Shown here: positions 7,822 through 16,127 of the stretch, piece by piece
Numbering within the stretch: the stretch's first letter is position 1
How the letters are laid out: each line of letters opens with the position of its first letter
Assembly: GCA_021107455.1 (NCBI GenBank)
Contig: JAIOSU010000097.1
Coordinates: forward strand, 1 to 42,274
Direction: 5' to 3'
DNA from: Clostridiales bacterium
GTDB taxonomy: Bacteria > Bacillota > Clostridia > Peptostreptococcales > Acidaminobacteraceae
DNA: 42,274 nt
The notes under the pieces: model-generated
The model's database searches: none
Told to the model about the DNA's origin: nothing
What the model saw: the letters and a program-made list of their open reading frames with translations, nothing else
Position numbers and translations under genes: made by a program

Positions 7822-8864
7822 GATTTGGCCCCCTTCTTGATTTTATTTCTATAAAATTTTCCCATGGAGTCAATAGTGATTTCATCCCGTCCCATAAGTC
7901 CATTTTGATAGAACAGTACAACCAACATGAGGAGTATTGAAAAGAGTACCATTCTCATTCCAGGAACACTTTCAATTACCATGAATCCGAGGTTGATTGT
8001 TCCATCTAGGAAACGTAATACTTCCATAGCTACTGTGACGACCACAGCGGAAATTACAGTACCAGTTATACTACCAATACCACCTAAAACAACAATCAAC
8101 AGAACGTTAAAAGTCATCAGGAATCTGAACATCAACGGATCTATGGTTCCCATTAAGTGAGCCAATAGTGCACCACCGATTCCAGCGAAAAATGACCCTA
8201 TAGTAAATGCTAGAAGTTTGTGTTTAAACAGGTCTATGCCCATGGATTCAGCAGCTACCTCATCCTCCCTGATAGCCATAAAAGCCTTTCCATAACTACT
8301 GCGTCTAAGTGAGAACATGAAAATGATAGTGAGAATTGCAATGCCCCAACTATATGGAACATTCGTATAACGAGTCAATCCCTTAAGTCCAAGTGCTCCA
8401 TTTGTAAGTGACATGGTATTCGTAAAAATTACTCTGATGATTTCACTGAAACCTAGTGTCGCAATAGCAAGATAATCATCCCTTAGTCTGAGTATAGGTG
8501 CAGCGATCAATGCTCCTAAAACAGCAGCGACAAGTCCCCCAATCAGCATAGCCGGTAAAAAAGGAAGTTCTACATTCGCAAGCCAAGGCACTATAGGCTT
8601 AACGAAAAAATTTGATTGTTTTTGCGCAACAGACATTGTAAGAAGTGCACTGGTATATGCTCCTATTGCCATGAATCCAGCATGTCCAAGCGAAAATAGA
8701 CCGGCAAATCCATTGATGAGATTAAGACTTAATCCCAACACAACATAGATTCCAGCCAAATTCAAAATTCTCAGCTGATAATTCCCAAGTGTGAAATTCA
8801 GTATGGCGAGAATTAAAACCACAAGTATAATCAATCCTATTCTGATCTTATTTTCTTTTTTCAT
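7818..8864 (-). CDS. livM: LivM, branched-chain amino acid ABC transporter permease
   Basis: This permease subunit has 348 residues and about 9-10 membrane helices. Family landmarks are LSLNLINGFAGLFSLGHAGFMAIGAY near the N-terminus (quoted here only as a guide to the conserved G-H-A-G-F), APILRLRDDYLAIATLGFSEI in the middle, and the coupling-helix segment AIREDEVAAESMGID. The start is ATG at 8864 with GAAGGTG upstream, four bases past the livH stop. It pairs with LivH to form the membrane channel. Confidence 0.94.
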   Translation of the reverse strand: MKKENKIRIGLIILVVLILAILNFTLGNYQLRILNLAGIYVVLGLSLNLINGFAGLFSLGHAGFMAIGAYTSALLTMSVAQKQSNFFVKPIVPWLANVELPFLPAMLIGGLVAAVLGALIAAPILRLRDDYLAIATLGFSEIIRVIFTNTMSLTNGALGLKGLTRYTNVPYSWGIAILTIIFMFSLRRSSYGKAFMAIREDEVAAESMGIDLFKHKLLAFTIGSFFAGIGGALLAHLMGTIDPLMFRFLMTFNVLLIVVLGGIGSITGTVISAVVVTVAMEVLRFLDGTINLGFMVIESVPGMRMVLFSILLMLVVLFYQNGLMGRDEITIDSMGKFYRNKIKKGAKS

Positions 8865-8868
8865 CTCA

Positions 8869-9762
8869 TCACACCTTCTCTGCCAAATTTTCGCCCAAAA
8901 GTCCAGAAGGTTTTATGAGCAGTATTACAATGAGGATGACAAATGCAAATGCATCTCTGTATCCGGTCATTGAAGGTAAAAACGCAATCAACATGATTTC
9001 CGACATACCAAGCAAGAATCCACCTACCACTGCGCCTTTGATATTACCAATACCACCGATAACAGCTGCTATGAACGCTTTCAGTCCAGGCATGAGTCCC
9101 ATTAGTGGTATCAGATTTGGGTACTTAATGCCCCACATCATACCACCAAGTGCGGCAAGCACAGAACCCATAAAGAAAGTAATGGAAATAATTGTATCCA
9201 CATTGATTCCCATAAGCCTGGCAGCTTCATAATCTCTAGAAACAGCTCGCATAGCCATGCCCGTTTTTGTTTTATTGACGATATAAAGTAATATTACAAG
9301 TGCGGCCATTGTGATTCCAGGTATGAAAAAATTCGCAACCGGAATCGATACGGCATTGATATACACCACTTCATTGAAAAATTCTGGAATTGGAAATGCT
9401 TTTGGTCTACCACCAAAAATTACGATGGCAAGATTCTGAATCAAGTAGGATGCCCCTATAGCTGAAATCATGACAGAAATTTTCGGTGAATTTCTGAGAG
9501 ACCTATATGCAAGTCTTTCGACCAAGATCCCAAATGCTCCCGTCAAAAGAATGGCAACTACAAAAGCCACCCACCAAGGCATTAAAAATAGTGTGACACT
9601 GTAGAAAATGATATAAGTTGAGATCATAAAAATATCACCATGAGCAAAGTTGATCAGTCTTAATATACCATAAACCATGGTATAACCGATTGCAATCAAG
9701 GCATATAAACTGCCAAGTGCAAGTCCATTGCTAAGGTGCTGCATAAAAGTATTAAGCGACAT
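8869..9762 (-). CDS. livH: LivH, branched-chain amino acid ABC transporter permease
   Basis: This 297-residue permease subunit has about eight helices. It has the family motifs GSLYALIAIGYTMVYGI, INFAHGDIFM and the coupling segment MRAVSRDYEAARLMGIN, then AAVIGGIGNIKGAVVGG. A ribosome binding site (TGGAGGA) lies upstream of ATG 9762. The gene is separated from livK by 70 bases that hold a terminator-like hairpin, so livHMGF is probably made at a lower level than the binding protein. Confidence 0.95.
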   Translation of the reverse strand: MSLNTFMQHLSNGLALGSLYALIAIGYTMVYGILRLINFAHGDIFMISTYIIFYSVTLFLMPWWVAFVVAILLTGAFGILVERLAYRSLRNSPKISVMISAIGASYLIQNLAIVIFGGRPKAFPIPEFFNEVVYINAVSIPVANFFIPGITMAALVILLYIVNKTKTGMAMRAVSRDYEAARLMGINVDTIISITFFMGSVLAALGGMMWGIKYPNLIPLMGLMPGLKAFIAAVIGGIGNIKGAVVGGFLLGMSEIMLIAFLPSMTGYRDAFAFVILIVILLIKPSGLLGENLAEKV

Positions 9763-9782
9763 ATGAGTCCTCCAAATTAATT

Positions 9783-9819
9783 AAAAAAGGTACAGACACT
9801 TCATCTGCACCTTTTTTTT
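9783..9819 (-). terminator. Intercistronic terminator/attenuator between livK and livH
   Basis: A stem of 14 pairs (9783-9796 with 9804-9817, one G-U in the RNA) with a 7-base loop ends in a run of U on the minus-strand transcript. It stands inside an otherwise continuous operon, after livK and before livH. Partial termination here would give more binding protein than membrane complex. Confidence 0.85.
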
Positions 9820-9832
9820 AATCCACTGAATA

Positions 9833-10990
9833 TTACTGAGGTGAAATAGTTGTCAAATATGTGAATTCCCCATTTTTAACTGTTTTGATGACTGCATTCT
9901 TAACAGCGTCACCATTTGCATCTAGTGTAACAACTCCAGCTGCACCATCAAAACCTTCTGTAGCAGCAAGTGCTTCTTTAATCGCTTCAGGATCTGCGCT
10001 GCCAGCTCTTTCGATTGCATCTATGAGCAAGATATATGCGTCATAAGCGAGCGCTGTAACTGAAGCAGGCTCTTTGTCATATTTTTCTCTGTAAGCGTTG
10101 ATAAAGACTTCTGATTCAGGAGTCAAAGGAACTTGTGAATCGAAGAATGTGGAGAATACAGCACCATCAACAGCGTCTCCACCGATATCAATGAACTCAG
10201 GAGTTTCCCAAGTGTCCGCACCGAGGAAAGGTGCTTTGATATCAAGTTCTTTTGCTTGTTTGATCAACATAGCTGATTCAGAGTAGTTACCAGGAGCAAA
10301 TATCGCATCTGGATTGAGTTGCTTGATATTAGTAAGTTGAGCCGTAAAGTCCTGATCGCCAGTATTGTAATTGGCAATATAAAGAATTGAATCCGGATCA
10401 CCAGTCAATCTTACGAATTCATCAGTAAAGAATTTGACAAGACCTACCGAGTAGTCATTTGAAATTTCCTGAACAATCGCTACTTTGGTAGCTCCAAGTT
10501 CAGTAAATGCATAGTTTGCCATAACAACACCTTGGAAAGAATCGATAAATGTGACTCTGAAATAGTAATCATTTCCAAGTGTTACAAGAAGATTGGTACA
10601 TGAAGTTCCAACTGCTGGTATACCAGCTTCCATTACGATTGGGCCGGCTGCCATTGAGAATGAAGATCCCCATGAACCGATGATTGCATTGACTTTGTCT
10701 TGATCTACAAGTTTGGTTGCAGCATTTGCAGCCTCGACTTTATCAGACTTGTTGTCAACTATTACGAGTTCGATTTTCTTACCAAGTACTTCTGGATAGA
10801 GTTCTTGGGCAAGTTCGATACCTTCGATTTCCATTGCTCCACCAGCTGCATTCGCACCTGTCAATGGCTCAAAGACTCCAAACTTTATTACATCGCTGTC
10901 CGCAGCGTTCCCATTATCCGAAGATTGACATGCAGTCAACGGAATAGATAAGATCAATACGAGAACTAAGAGTAGTGCAATCCTTTTCAT
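9833..10990 (-). CDS. livK: LivK-like branched-chain amino acid substrate-binding lipoprotein
   Basis: This 385-residue protein captures the amino acid outside the cell and hands it to LivHMGF. A lipoprotein signal peptide (MKRIALLLVLVLILS then LTAC) ends at the lipobox cysteine, residue 21, so the mature protein is anchored to the outer face of the membrane. The rest fits the Peripla_BP_6 family: IKFGVFEPLTGANAAGG at the first strand, GSWGSSFSMAAGPI and GTSC in the ligand cleft, and ALAYDAYILLIDAIERAG near the end. Exact ligand preference cannot be read; leucine, isoleucine and valine are the usual ones. It has a strong AAGGGGGA ribosome binding site and is the first gene of the operon. Confidence 0.94.
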   Translation of the reverse strand: MKRIALLLVLVLILSIPLTACQSSDNGNAADSDVIKFGVFEPLTGANAAGGAMEIEGIELAQELYPEVLGKKIELVIVDNKSDKVEAANAATKLVDQDKVNAIIGSWGSSFSMAAGPIVMEAGIPAVGTSCTNLLVTLGNDYYFRVTFIDSFQGVVMANYAFTELGATKVAIVQEISNDYSVGLVKFFTDEFVRLTGDPDSILYIANYNTGDQDFTAQLTNIKQLNPDAIFAPGNYSESAMLIKQAKELDIKAPFLGADTWETPEFIDIGGDAVDGAVFSTFFDSQVPLTPESEVFINAYREKYDKEPASVTALAYDAYILLIDAIERAGSADPEAIKEALAATEGFDGAAGVVTLDANGDAVKNAVIKTVKNGEFTYLTTISPQ

Positions 10991-11057
10991 AAAAATCCCC
11001 CTTAAATCAATTTTGTATTTTTGTTCATACTCATGTTAAATTTTATTAACATTACTC

Positions 11058-11088
11058 ATTATAATACCACCATCGTGGTTAAAATCAA
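11058..11088 (-). promoter_or_regulatory. Probable liv operon promoter with internal inverted repeat
   Basis: On the minus strand TTGATT (11083-11088) precedes TATAAT (11058-11063) with a long 19-base spacer. The spacer holds the inverted repeat ACCAC-N4-GTGGT (11066-11079). A stretched spacer with a palindrome between the boxes is a plausible site for a regulator. The leader to the livK start is about 60 bases. Confidence 0.55.
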
Positions 11089-11151
11089 TAGTATTGTTTT
11101 TTTTATACGTATAAATAAAACTGTTCGTGTGATTTCAAGGCTTATAACTTT

Positions 11152-11187
11152 AAAAAAAATAGACAAGTCTAATAAAAACTTGTCTAT
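11152..11187 (-). terminator. Intrinsic terminator after the 163-aa membrane protein gene
   Basis: ATAGACAAGT (11159-11168) and ACTTGTCTAT (11178-11187) form a perfect 10-bp stem with a 9-base loop. Eight A residues at 11152-11159 give the U-tail on the minus-strand RNA. Confidence 0.9.
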
Positions 11188-11205
11188 AAGTATACATAAT
11201 TCAGT

Positions 11206-11697
11206 TTATTTATTTTTTATGGATATGTTCAGTGCACTTAAATGCTCCCTTACGGGTTTAACATCATGCTCGCTGAGCCAAACCATTTCTTGTTTTCTGC
11301 TTTTAGCCTTTCTGAACACCAAATATGGTCGCCCTTTAGCTCTTAGTACGTCAAAGTATTCAATTGTGCTGATTCGTGTATACCACGCTTTACCTAGAGA
11401 ATCCTTTGTGATCAATGTGTCTCCTAATTGAATGATGGTCCAGATGATGCCCATTTCAACAGACATGATAAAGATCAGTATCTTATTCAGTATATTTTTC
11501 TCAAAAAGTAATCCGGATACCATAATTACAATTGGCACAAGAAGTCCTAGTGCATAAAAAAGGTGCTTGTGCTTTTTTTCTTCTTTGATCCGATATCTAA
11601 TATCTTCCTTGTTGAGGATTCTTCTGCGCAAATCACTAAATAAGACCATTGAACATAAAAATACCAACAAACTGTAGTTGAAAACATTGCTGTACAT
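11206..11697 (-). CDS. Small membrane protein of unknown function
   Basis: The protein has 163 residues. A hydrophobic segment at about residues 7-22 is followed by a basic, charged stretch to about residue 43. Two more membrane segments follow at about 46-63 and 70-92. The C-terminal 70 residues are soluble and look like a small beta-rich domain (DTLITKDSLGKAWYTRISTIEY, then YLVFRKAKSRKQEMVWL), a layout that resembles PH-like tails of small membrane proteins such as DUF5673. I do not recognise the family with certainty. The start codon overlaps the stop of the upstream GNAT gene by one base (TAATG), so the two form an operon. A terminator follows at 11152-11187. Confidence 0.65.
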   Translation of the reverse strand: MYSNVFNYSLLVFLCSMVLFSDLRRRILNKEDIRYRIKEEKKHKHLFYALGLLVPIVIMVSGLLFEKNILNKILIFIMSVEMGIIWTIIQLGDTLITKDSLGKAWYTRISTIEYFDVLRAKGRPYLVFRKAKSRKQEMVWLSEHDVKPVREHLSALNISIKNK

Positions 11698-12254
11698 TAT
11701 AAATCCTCCATTTTATATTCAGATTTTAGCAAACCGTAGAGCACTCGATCTTTCCACTCTTGATTAACAGATTGATGCTCCTTTAACTCAGCTTCCTTCC
11801 GAAACCCCAGTTTGATCATGATGCGTTCAGACGCGACATTTTCTTTGACACAACCGGTCGTGATCTTCCATGCATAAAGTTCCTTGAAGGCAAAATCAAC
11901 ACATTTTTTCGCAGCTTCTGTCGTCAGACCCTGCCCCCAGAACTCTCTTTTTGTAAAATAACCCAGTTCAAGCAACTTACCAGAAGTATTCTCATCCATT
12001 ACTGTGAATCCGATTTCTCCGATATATTTTGACGTTTCTTTCTCAATGATTGCAAAAAAATAATGCTTGCGATTTGGTTTTCCAACATCTCGCATTGAAA
12101 CTTCCAAATTTTCTTCTGCCCCACTTTGGTCAACTGCAAACAAATCCATGATATACCTCATCTCAAAAGGTCTGGAAATCAAATCAAACAAATTGTCCAG
12201 ATCTTCATCAACATGGTCTCTTATGAGTAATCTTTTTGTCTCAAGCTTGATCAT
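11697..12254 (-). CDS. RimJ/RimL-type GNAT acetyltransferase
   Basis: This 185-residue protein begins LETKRLLIRDHVDEDLDNLF, the usual opening of the RimJ/RimL (Acetyltransf_3) group. The acetyl-CoA loop is KREFWGQGLTTEAAK and the C-terminal motif is NVASERIMIKLGFRKEAEL. Members acetylate protein N-termini or small amines; the target here is unknown. The frame extends three codons upstream to GTG 12263, but GAGGTG there is the Shine-Dalgarno site for ATG 12254 with 6-base spacing, so that ATG is preferred. TATAAT on the minus strand (12272-12277) may be its -10 box. Confidence 0.85.
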   Translation of the reverse strand: MIKLETKRLLIRDHVDEDLDNLFDLISRPFEMRYIMDLFAVDQSGAEENLEVSMRDVGKPNRKHYFFAIIEKETSKYIGEIGFTVMDENTSGKLLELGYFTKREFWGQGLTTEAAKKCVDFAFKELYAWKITTGCVKENVASERIMIKLGFRKEAELKEHQSVNQEWKDRVLYGLLKSEYKMEDL

Positions 12255-12295
12255 TTTAAACACCTCATGCTATTATACCACGGATATATGACAAG

Positions 12296-12336
12296 AAAAA
12301 AGAGTTTATCCCGTAATCGAACCGGGATAAACTCTT
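12296..12336 (-). terminator. Intrinsic terminator of the opp operon
   Basis: A perfect 14-bp stem (12300-12313 with 12323-12336, core GTTTATCCCG) and 9-base loop is followed by five U residues on the minus-strand RNA (A-run 12296-12300). A second, shorter hairpin lies between it and the oppA stop. Confidence 0.93.
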
Positions 12337-12340
12337 AAAC

Positions 12341-12360
12341 CGGGGATAAAACAATCCCCG
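12341..12360 (-). other. Second hairpin directly after oppA
   Basis: CGGGGAT (12341-12347) pairs with ATCCCCG (12354-12360) around the loop AAAACA-like hexamer. It lies 11 bases beyond the oppA stop and has no T-run. A GC-rich hairpin here could protect the 3' end of oppA mRNA. Confidence 0.6.
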
Positions 12361-12370
12361 AAACATTTAA

Positions 12371-14047
12371 TTATTCAACGATTGATGCACCACTGAAGTC
12401 TACAGTTCCAAGTACAGATCTGTCCCATCCAACTACAACGTCAGAAACTAACATTGTATCAGAATAGTGATAAACAGGTACGATTGGAAGCTCAGTCATC
12501 AAGATGTCTTGAGCTGCATAAAGAGCTTCAAAGTGTTCAGCGCCTCTAGTTTGAGAAGAAAGAGACAATAATCTGTCATATTCTGCATTTTCAAACTTAG
12601 GATCGTTGTAAGCGTTGCCAGTTGTAAAGATACTTAAAAGACCACTTGGATCCATAAAGTCTGTCAACCAACCACCACGAGCTAACTCGTAATCGCCAAC
12701 TTTTCTAGTATCTTGGAATACTGCCCATTCTTGATTCTCAAGAGAAGCGTTAAGGCCAAGATTAGTTTTCAACATTTCTTGAATGATTTCAGCTACCATT
12801 TGGTGGCCTTCAGAAGTGTTGTACATGATTGTGAATTCAGGGAAACCTTCTCCATTAGGGAAACCAGCTTCAGCCAAAAGTGCTTGAGCTTCTTCAATTT
12901 TGCTGTCATCAGTAGCTAAACCATATGTTCCAGCAGTTTCAAAGAAGTCATTTCCTTCAGCATCTGGGAATCCAGGTGGAACGAATCCAGCTGCAGGAAC
13001 TTGACCAGCACCAAGAGTATCACAGATCAATTCTCTGTCGATAGCCATGTTGATAGCTTTTCTTACAAGAGGATCTGCCCAGAGTTCAAGCTTCATGTTG
13101 AAGTTGTAGTAGTAAGTTCCGAGTAGTGGGAATACGTAAAATTGTGGATCTTCTGCGATCAATCTTGGAACTTCAGCAGTAGGAACTGAAGGAATAAACT
13201 GTAACTCACCACTTTGGAAAGCTTGGTAAGCAGTTGATTCTTCATCGATAAATACTGCATCGATTTTGTCGAGCATTACGTTTTCAGCATTCCAGTACTC
13301 TGGGTTCTTTTCAAGTACAAGACCTTGACCGATTGTGTATGAAGTCAACACAAAAGGTCCGTTTGATACTGCAAGAGCAGGATCTTTAGCCCATGCGCCA
13401 TCAGCAGCAGATTCTACAGCTGATTGCTTAACAGGCATGAAGTGGTAGAAAGAAAGTAAGCTTAAGATGTAATCTGTAGGATTGTTCAACTTGACTTCAA
13501 GTGTATAATCGTCAAGAGCAGCAACTCCTACATCATCAAGAGAACCTTCTCCAAATGCAGCATCAGCAGCACCGACTACATTAGTATATTCCCAAATCCA
13601 TGAATATTCAGATGCAGTAGCTGGATCCATTCCACGCTTCCAAGTATAAACGAAATCGTGTGCAGTAAGTGGAGTTCCATCAGACCAGTTTGATTCTCTC
13701 AAATTGAAAGTGATTGTCAAACCATCTTCTGATACTTCCCATGATTCTGCGATACCTGGATATACGATACCACTTTTTTCTCTTGTTAAAGCTTCAAATG
13801 TTTGATTGATTACATCACCACCATCGCTTGCACCGTTAAGTGTTGGGTCGATAGTTTTTGGGTCAGCACCAACGTTCCACAATAATACTTGAGGAGTTGT
13901 TTCTGCCGGTTCTTCTGTTGGAGCTGGTGTCTCATCGACTGGTGTTTCAGCAACAGGTGTGGTAGGCTCTGGATCTTTTGCTCCACACGCTGCCAAAAGC
14001 GAAGTCATCATGACTAACACCAAGAGTAGCGATAAAAATCTTTTCAT
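12371..14047 (-). CDS. oppA: OppA-like oligopeptide-binding lipoprotein
   Basis: This is the extracellular binding protein of the oligopeptide importer, 558 residues, SBP_bac_5 family. The signal peptide ends in the lipobox LAAC (cysteine 21) and is followed by a Pro/Thr/Glu-rich linker of about 30 residues. The mature domain has the family start QVLLWNVGADPKTIDPTLNG, then GIAESWEVSEDGLTITFNLR and the NGPFVLTSY motif. Codon use is enriched in a few frequent codons, as for highly expressed genes. It is the last gene of oppBCDFA, with its own strong ribosome binding site (GAAGGAGGA), a 69-base gap after oppF containing a hairpin, and a strong terminator downstream. Confidence 0.94.
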   Translation of the reverse strand: MKRFLSLLLVLVMMTSLLAACGAKDPEPTTPVAETPVDETPAPTEEPAETTPQVLLWNVGADPKTIDPTLNGASDGGDVINQTFEALTREKSGIVYPGIAESWEVSEDGLTITFNLRESNWSDGTPLTAHDFVYTWKRGMDPATASEYSWIWEYTNVVGAADAAFGEGSLDDVGVAALDDYTLEVKLNNPTDYILSLLSFYHFMPVKQSAVESAADGAWAKDPALAVSNGPFVLTSYTIGQGLVLEKNPEYWNAENVMLDKIDAVFIDEESTAYQAFQSGELQFIPSVPTAEVPRLIAEDPQFYVFPLLGTYYYNFNMKLELWADPLVRKAINMAIDRELICDTLGAGQVPAAGFVPPGFPDAEGNDFFETAGTYGLATDDSKIEEAQALLAEAGFPNGEGFPEFTIMYNTSEGHQMVAEIIQEMLKTNLGLNASLENQEWAVFQDTRKVGDYELARGGWLTDFMDPSGLLSIFTTGNAYNDPKFENAEYDRLLSLSSQTRGAEHFEALYAAQDILMTELPIVPVYHYSDTMLVSDVVVGWDRSVLGTVDFSGASIVE

Positions 14048-14080
14048 ATTTTCCTCCTTCTTACATTAGGTTTATATTAA

Positions 14081-14099
14081 TTGCCACCATAGGTGACAA
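14081..14099 (-). other. Intercistronic hairpin between oppF and oppA
   Basis: TTGCCACC (14081-14088) and GGTGACAA (14092-14099) form an 8-bp stem with a 3-base loop (one G-U in the RNA). No U-run follows on the minus strand, so it is not a terminator. It sits 34 bases upstream of the oppA start and could mark an RNA processing or stability site. Confidence 0.55.
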
Positions 14100-14116
14100 A
14101 TAATAACACTTGGAAC

Positions 14117-15109
14117 TTACAATCCGTTGATTTCTTCAACTATGTGACACGCTGCGTAATGATTTGGCATAACTTCTCTTAATGCTGGTGTCTCAACTTT
14201 GCATCTATCAACAGCATATCTGCACCTTGTGCTGAAGCGACATCCTGGTTTTGGATTGATCGGGCTTTTGACATCGCCTTGAAGTATGATTCTGCCTTCT
14301 TTTTTAATTCCTGGATCCGGAACAGGGATAGATGACAACAACGCCTTTGTATAAGGATGTAACGGTTTATCGTACAACTCTTCACTTGTGGCGACTTCCA
14401 TCATGTGTCCCAAATACATAACACCAATTCTATCGGAAATATGTTTTACCATGGAAAGGTCATGGGCAATAAACAGATACGTCAAACCTAGTTCATTTTG
14501 GAGATCTTCAAGCATATTGACAACTTGAGCCTGGATAGAAACGTCCAGAGCAGAAATCGGCTCATCACATATGATCAATTCCGGTTCGATAGCAAGTGCT
14601 CTTGCTATACCGATTCTTTGCCTCTGACCACCTGAGAATTCATGAGGATATCTATTGGCATGTTCCTTTTTAAGGCCAACAGTAGTCAACAGGCTGTGGA
14701 TTCTTTCCATACGTTCCTGTCCCTTATGATTGGTATGGATATCCATGCCTTCTCCTATGATTTCAGCGATGGTCATACGCGTATTCAGTGATGCGTATGG
14801 ATCTTGAAAAATCATTTGAATCTTTTTTCTATATTTCAATAATTCCTTATCTGATAATTTTGCAATATCAACACCATCAAATATGATTTCTCCATCCGTT
14901 GGTTCATAAAGTCTGACCACACATCGTCCAATAGTTGACTTTCCGCAACCGGATTCGCCAACGAGTCCGAAAGTTTCACCTTTGTTGATGAAAAACGATA
15001 GATCATCAACAGCTTTTAAGAGGTTTTTCTCTTTCTGAAACATCGGTGTTTTAACGGGAAAATACTTTTTTAAGTTTCTAACTTCCAATAAAGGTTTCTT
15101 TTCAGCCAT
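14117..15109 (-). CDS. oppF: OppF, oligopeptide ABC transporter ATPase
   Basis: This 330-residue ATPase has Walker [13 protein letters not shown], the signature [15 protein letters not shown], Walker [15 protein letters not shown] and the switch histidine in [10 protein letters not shown]. The C-terminal oligo_HPY region ([23 protein letters not shown]) has the cysteine pattern known to hold an iron-sulfur cluster in some Opp/Dpp ATPases. It overlaps the 3' end of oppD by 8 bases and works with OppD as the ATPase pair. Confidence 0.95.
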   Translation of the reverse strand: MAEKKPLLEVRNLKKYFPVKTPMFQKEKNLLKAVDDLSFFINKGETFGLVGESGCGKSTIGRCVVRLYEPTDGEIIFDGVDIAKLSDKELLKYRKKIQMIFQDPYASLNTRMTIAEIIGEGMDIHTNHKGQERMERIHSLLTTVGLKKEHANRYPHEFSGGQRQRIGIARALAIEPELIICDEPISALDVSIQAQVVNMLEDLQNELGLTYLFIAHDLSMVKHISDRIGVMYLGHMMEVATSEELYDKPLHPYTKALLSSIPVPDPGIKKEGRIILQGDVKSPINPKPGCRFSTRCRYAVDRCKVETPALREVMPNHYAACHIVEEINGL

Positions 15110-16118
15110 CTATTTCACATCCTTTTTTATATCCTTTTACCTCCGGTGCATCCTCGTGCAATAACCAACATGCAGAAGTATGCGTTTCGTTGATTCGATA
15201 AAATGGTGCCATTTCTTGTTTGCAGATTGTCATGACGTTCGGACATCTGGTTGAAAATGGACAACCAATAGGAGGATTCATCAAATCCGGTGGAGAACCT
15301 GGAATTGGAACCAATCTTCCTTTGGATTTCGAATGCATTTTAGGAATAGAGTTCATCAAACCTTGTGTATAAGGATGTTGAGGACTGTGGAAAATTTCAT
15401 CGACAGAACCTTTTTCCATGATCATCCCCCCGTACATGACGACCAAATTGTGGCAAGTCTCTGCTATAACACCAAGGTCATGGGTGATGATGATGATCGA
15501 AGTTTCAATCTCTTTTGATAGTTTAATGAGTATATCTAGAATCTGTGCTTGAATTGTAACGTCAAGTGCCGTAGTTGGTTCATCAGCAATCAACAGTTTT
15601 GGATTACATGAAAGCGCTGTAGCGATCATTGCCCTTTGTCTCATTCCACCTGAAAACTCATGTGGATAAGATCTGATTCTATTTTCAGGTTCAGGAATAC
15701 CAACCATTTTAAGTTTTTCAATTGCAATTTCCCTAGCTTCATTTTTGCTGACCTTCTGATGTCTTCTGATAACTTCAATCATGAGGTTCTCTATGGTGAA
15801 AACCGGATTGAGGGATGTCATAGGATCTTGGAAAATCATTGAAATCTCTTTACCTCTGATATTGGCCATGACCGCATCCGGTTTATTGGAAATGACTTCG
15901 CCATCGAAGACGATTTCCCCGCCCGTTATACGACCTGGATGGTCTATGAGTCCCATTATGGACAGAGCTGTTACACTCTTTCCACTACCGGATTCTCCAA
16001 CAATACCTAATATGTCACCTTTTTCCATGGAAAAAGAATTGCCTCTAACTGCTTTTACTTCACCCATATGAGTGAAAAAAGAAGTGCTTAAGTTTTTTAC
16101 TTCAAGTATTTTTTTCAT
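15102..16118 (-). CDS. oppD: OppD, oligopeptide ABC transporter ATPase
   Basis: This is the partner ATPase, 338 residues. It has Walker A GESGSGKSVTALS, the signature FSGGMRQRAMIATAL, Walker B LLIADEPTTALDVT and the histidine in ITHDLGVIAE. The C-terminal domain PIGCPFSTRCPNVMTIC has the family's cysteine motif. ATG 16118 follows GGGGTG with 6-base spacing, 9 bases past the oppC stop. Confidence 0.95.
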   Translation of the reverse strand: MKKILEVKNLSTSFFTHMGEVKAVRGNSFSMEKGDILGIVGESGSGKSVTALSIMGLIDHPGRITGGEIVFDGEVISNKPDAVMANIRGKEISMIFQDPMTSLNPVFTIENLMIEVIRRHQKVSKNEAREIAIEKLKMVGIPEPENRIRSYPHEFSGGMRQRAMIATALSCNPKLLIADEPTTALDVTIQAQILDILIKLSKEIETSIIIITHDLGVIAETCHNLVVMYGGMIMEKGSVDEIFHSPQHPYTQGLMNSIPKMHSKSKGRLVPIPGSPPDLMNPPIGCPFSTRCPNVMTICKQEMAPFYRINETHTSACWLLHEDAPEVKGYKKGCEIDG

Positions 16119-16127
16119 GATTCACCC

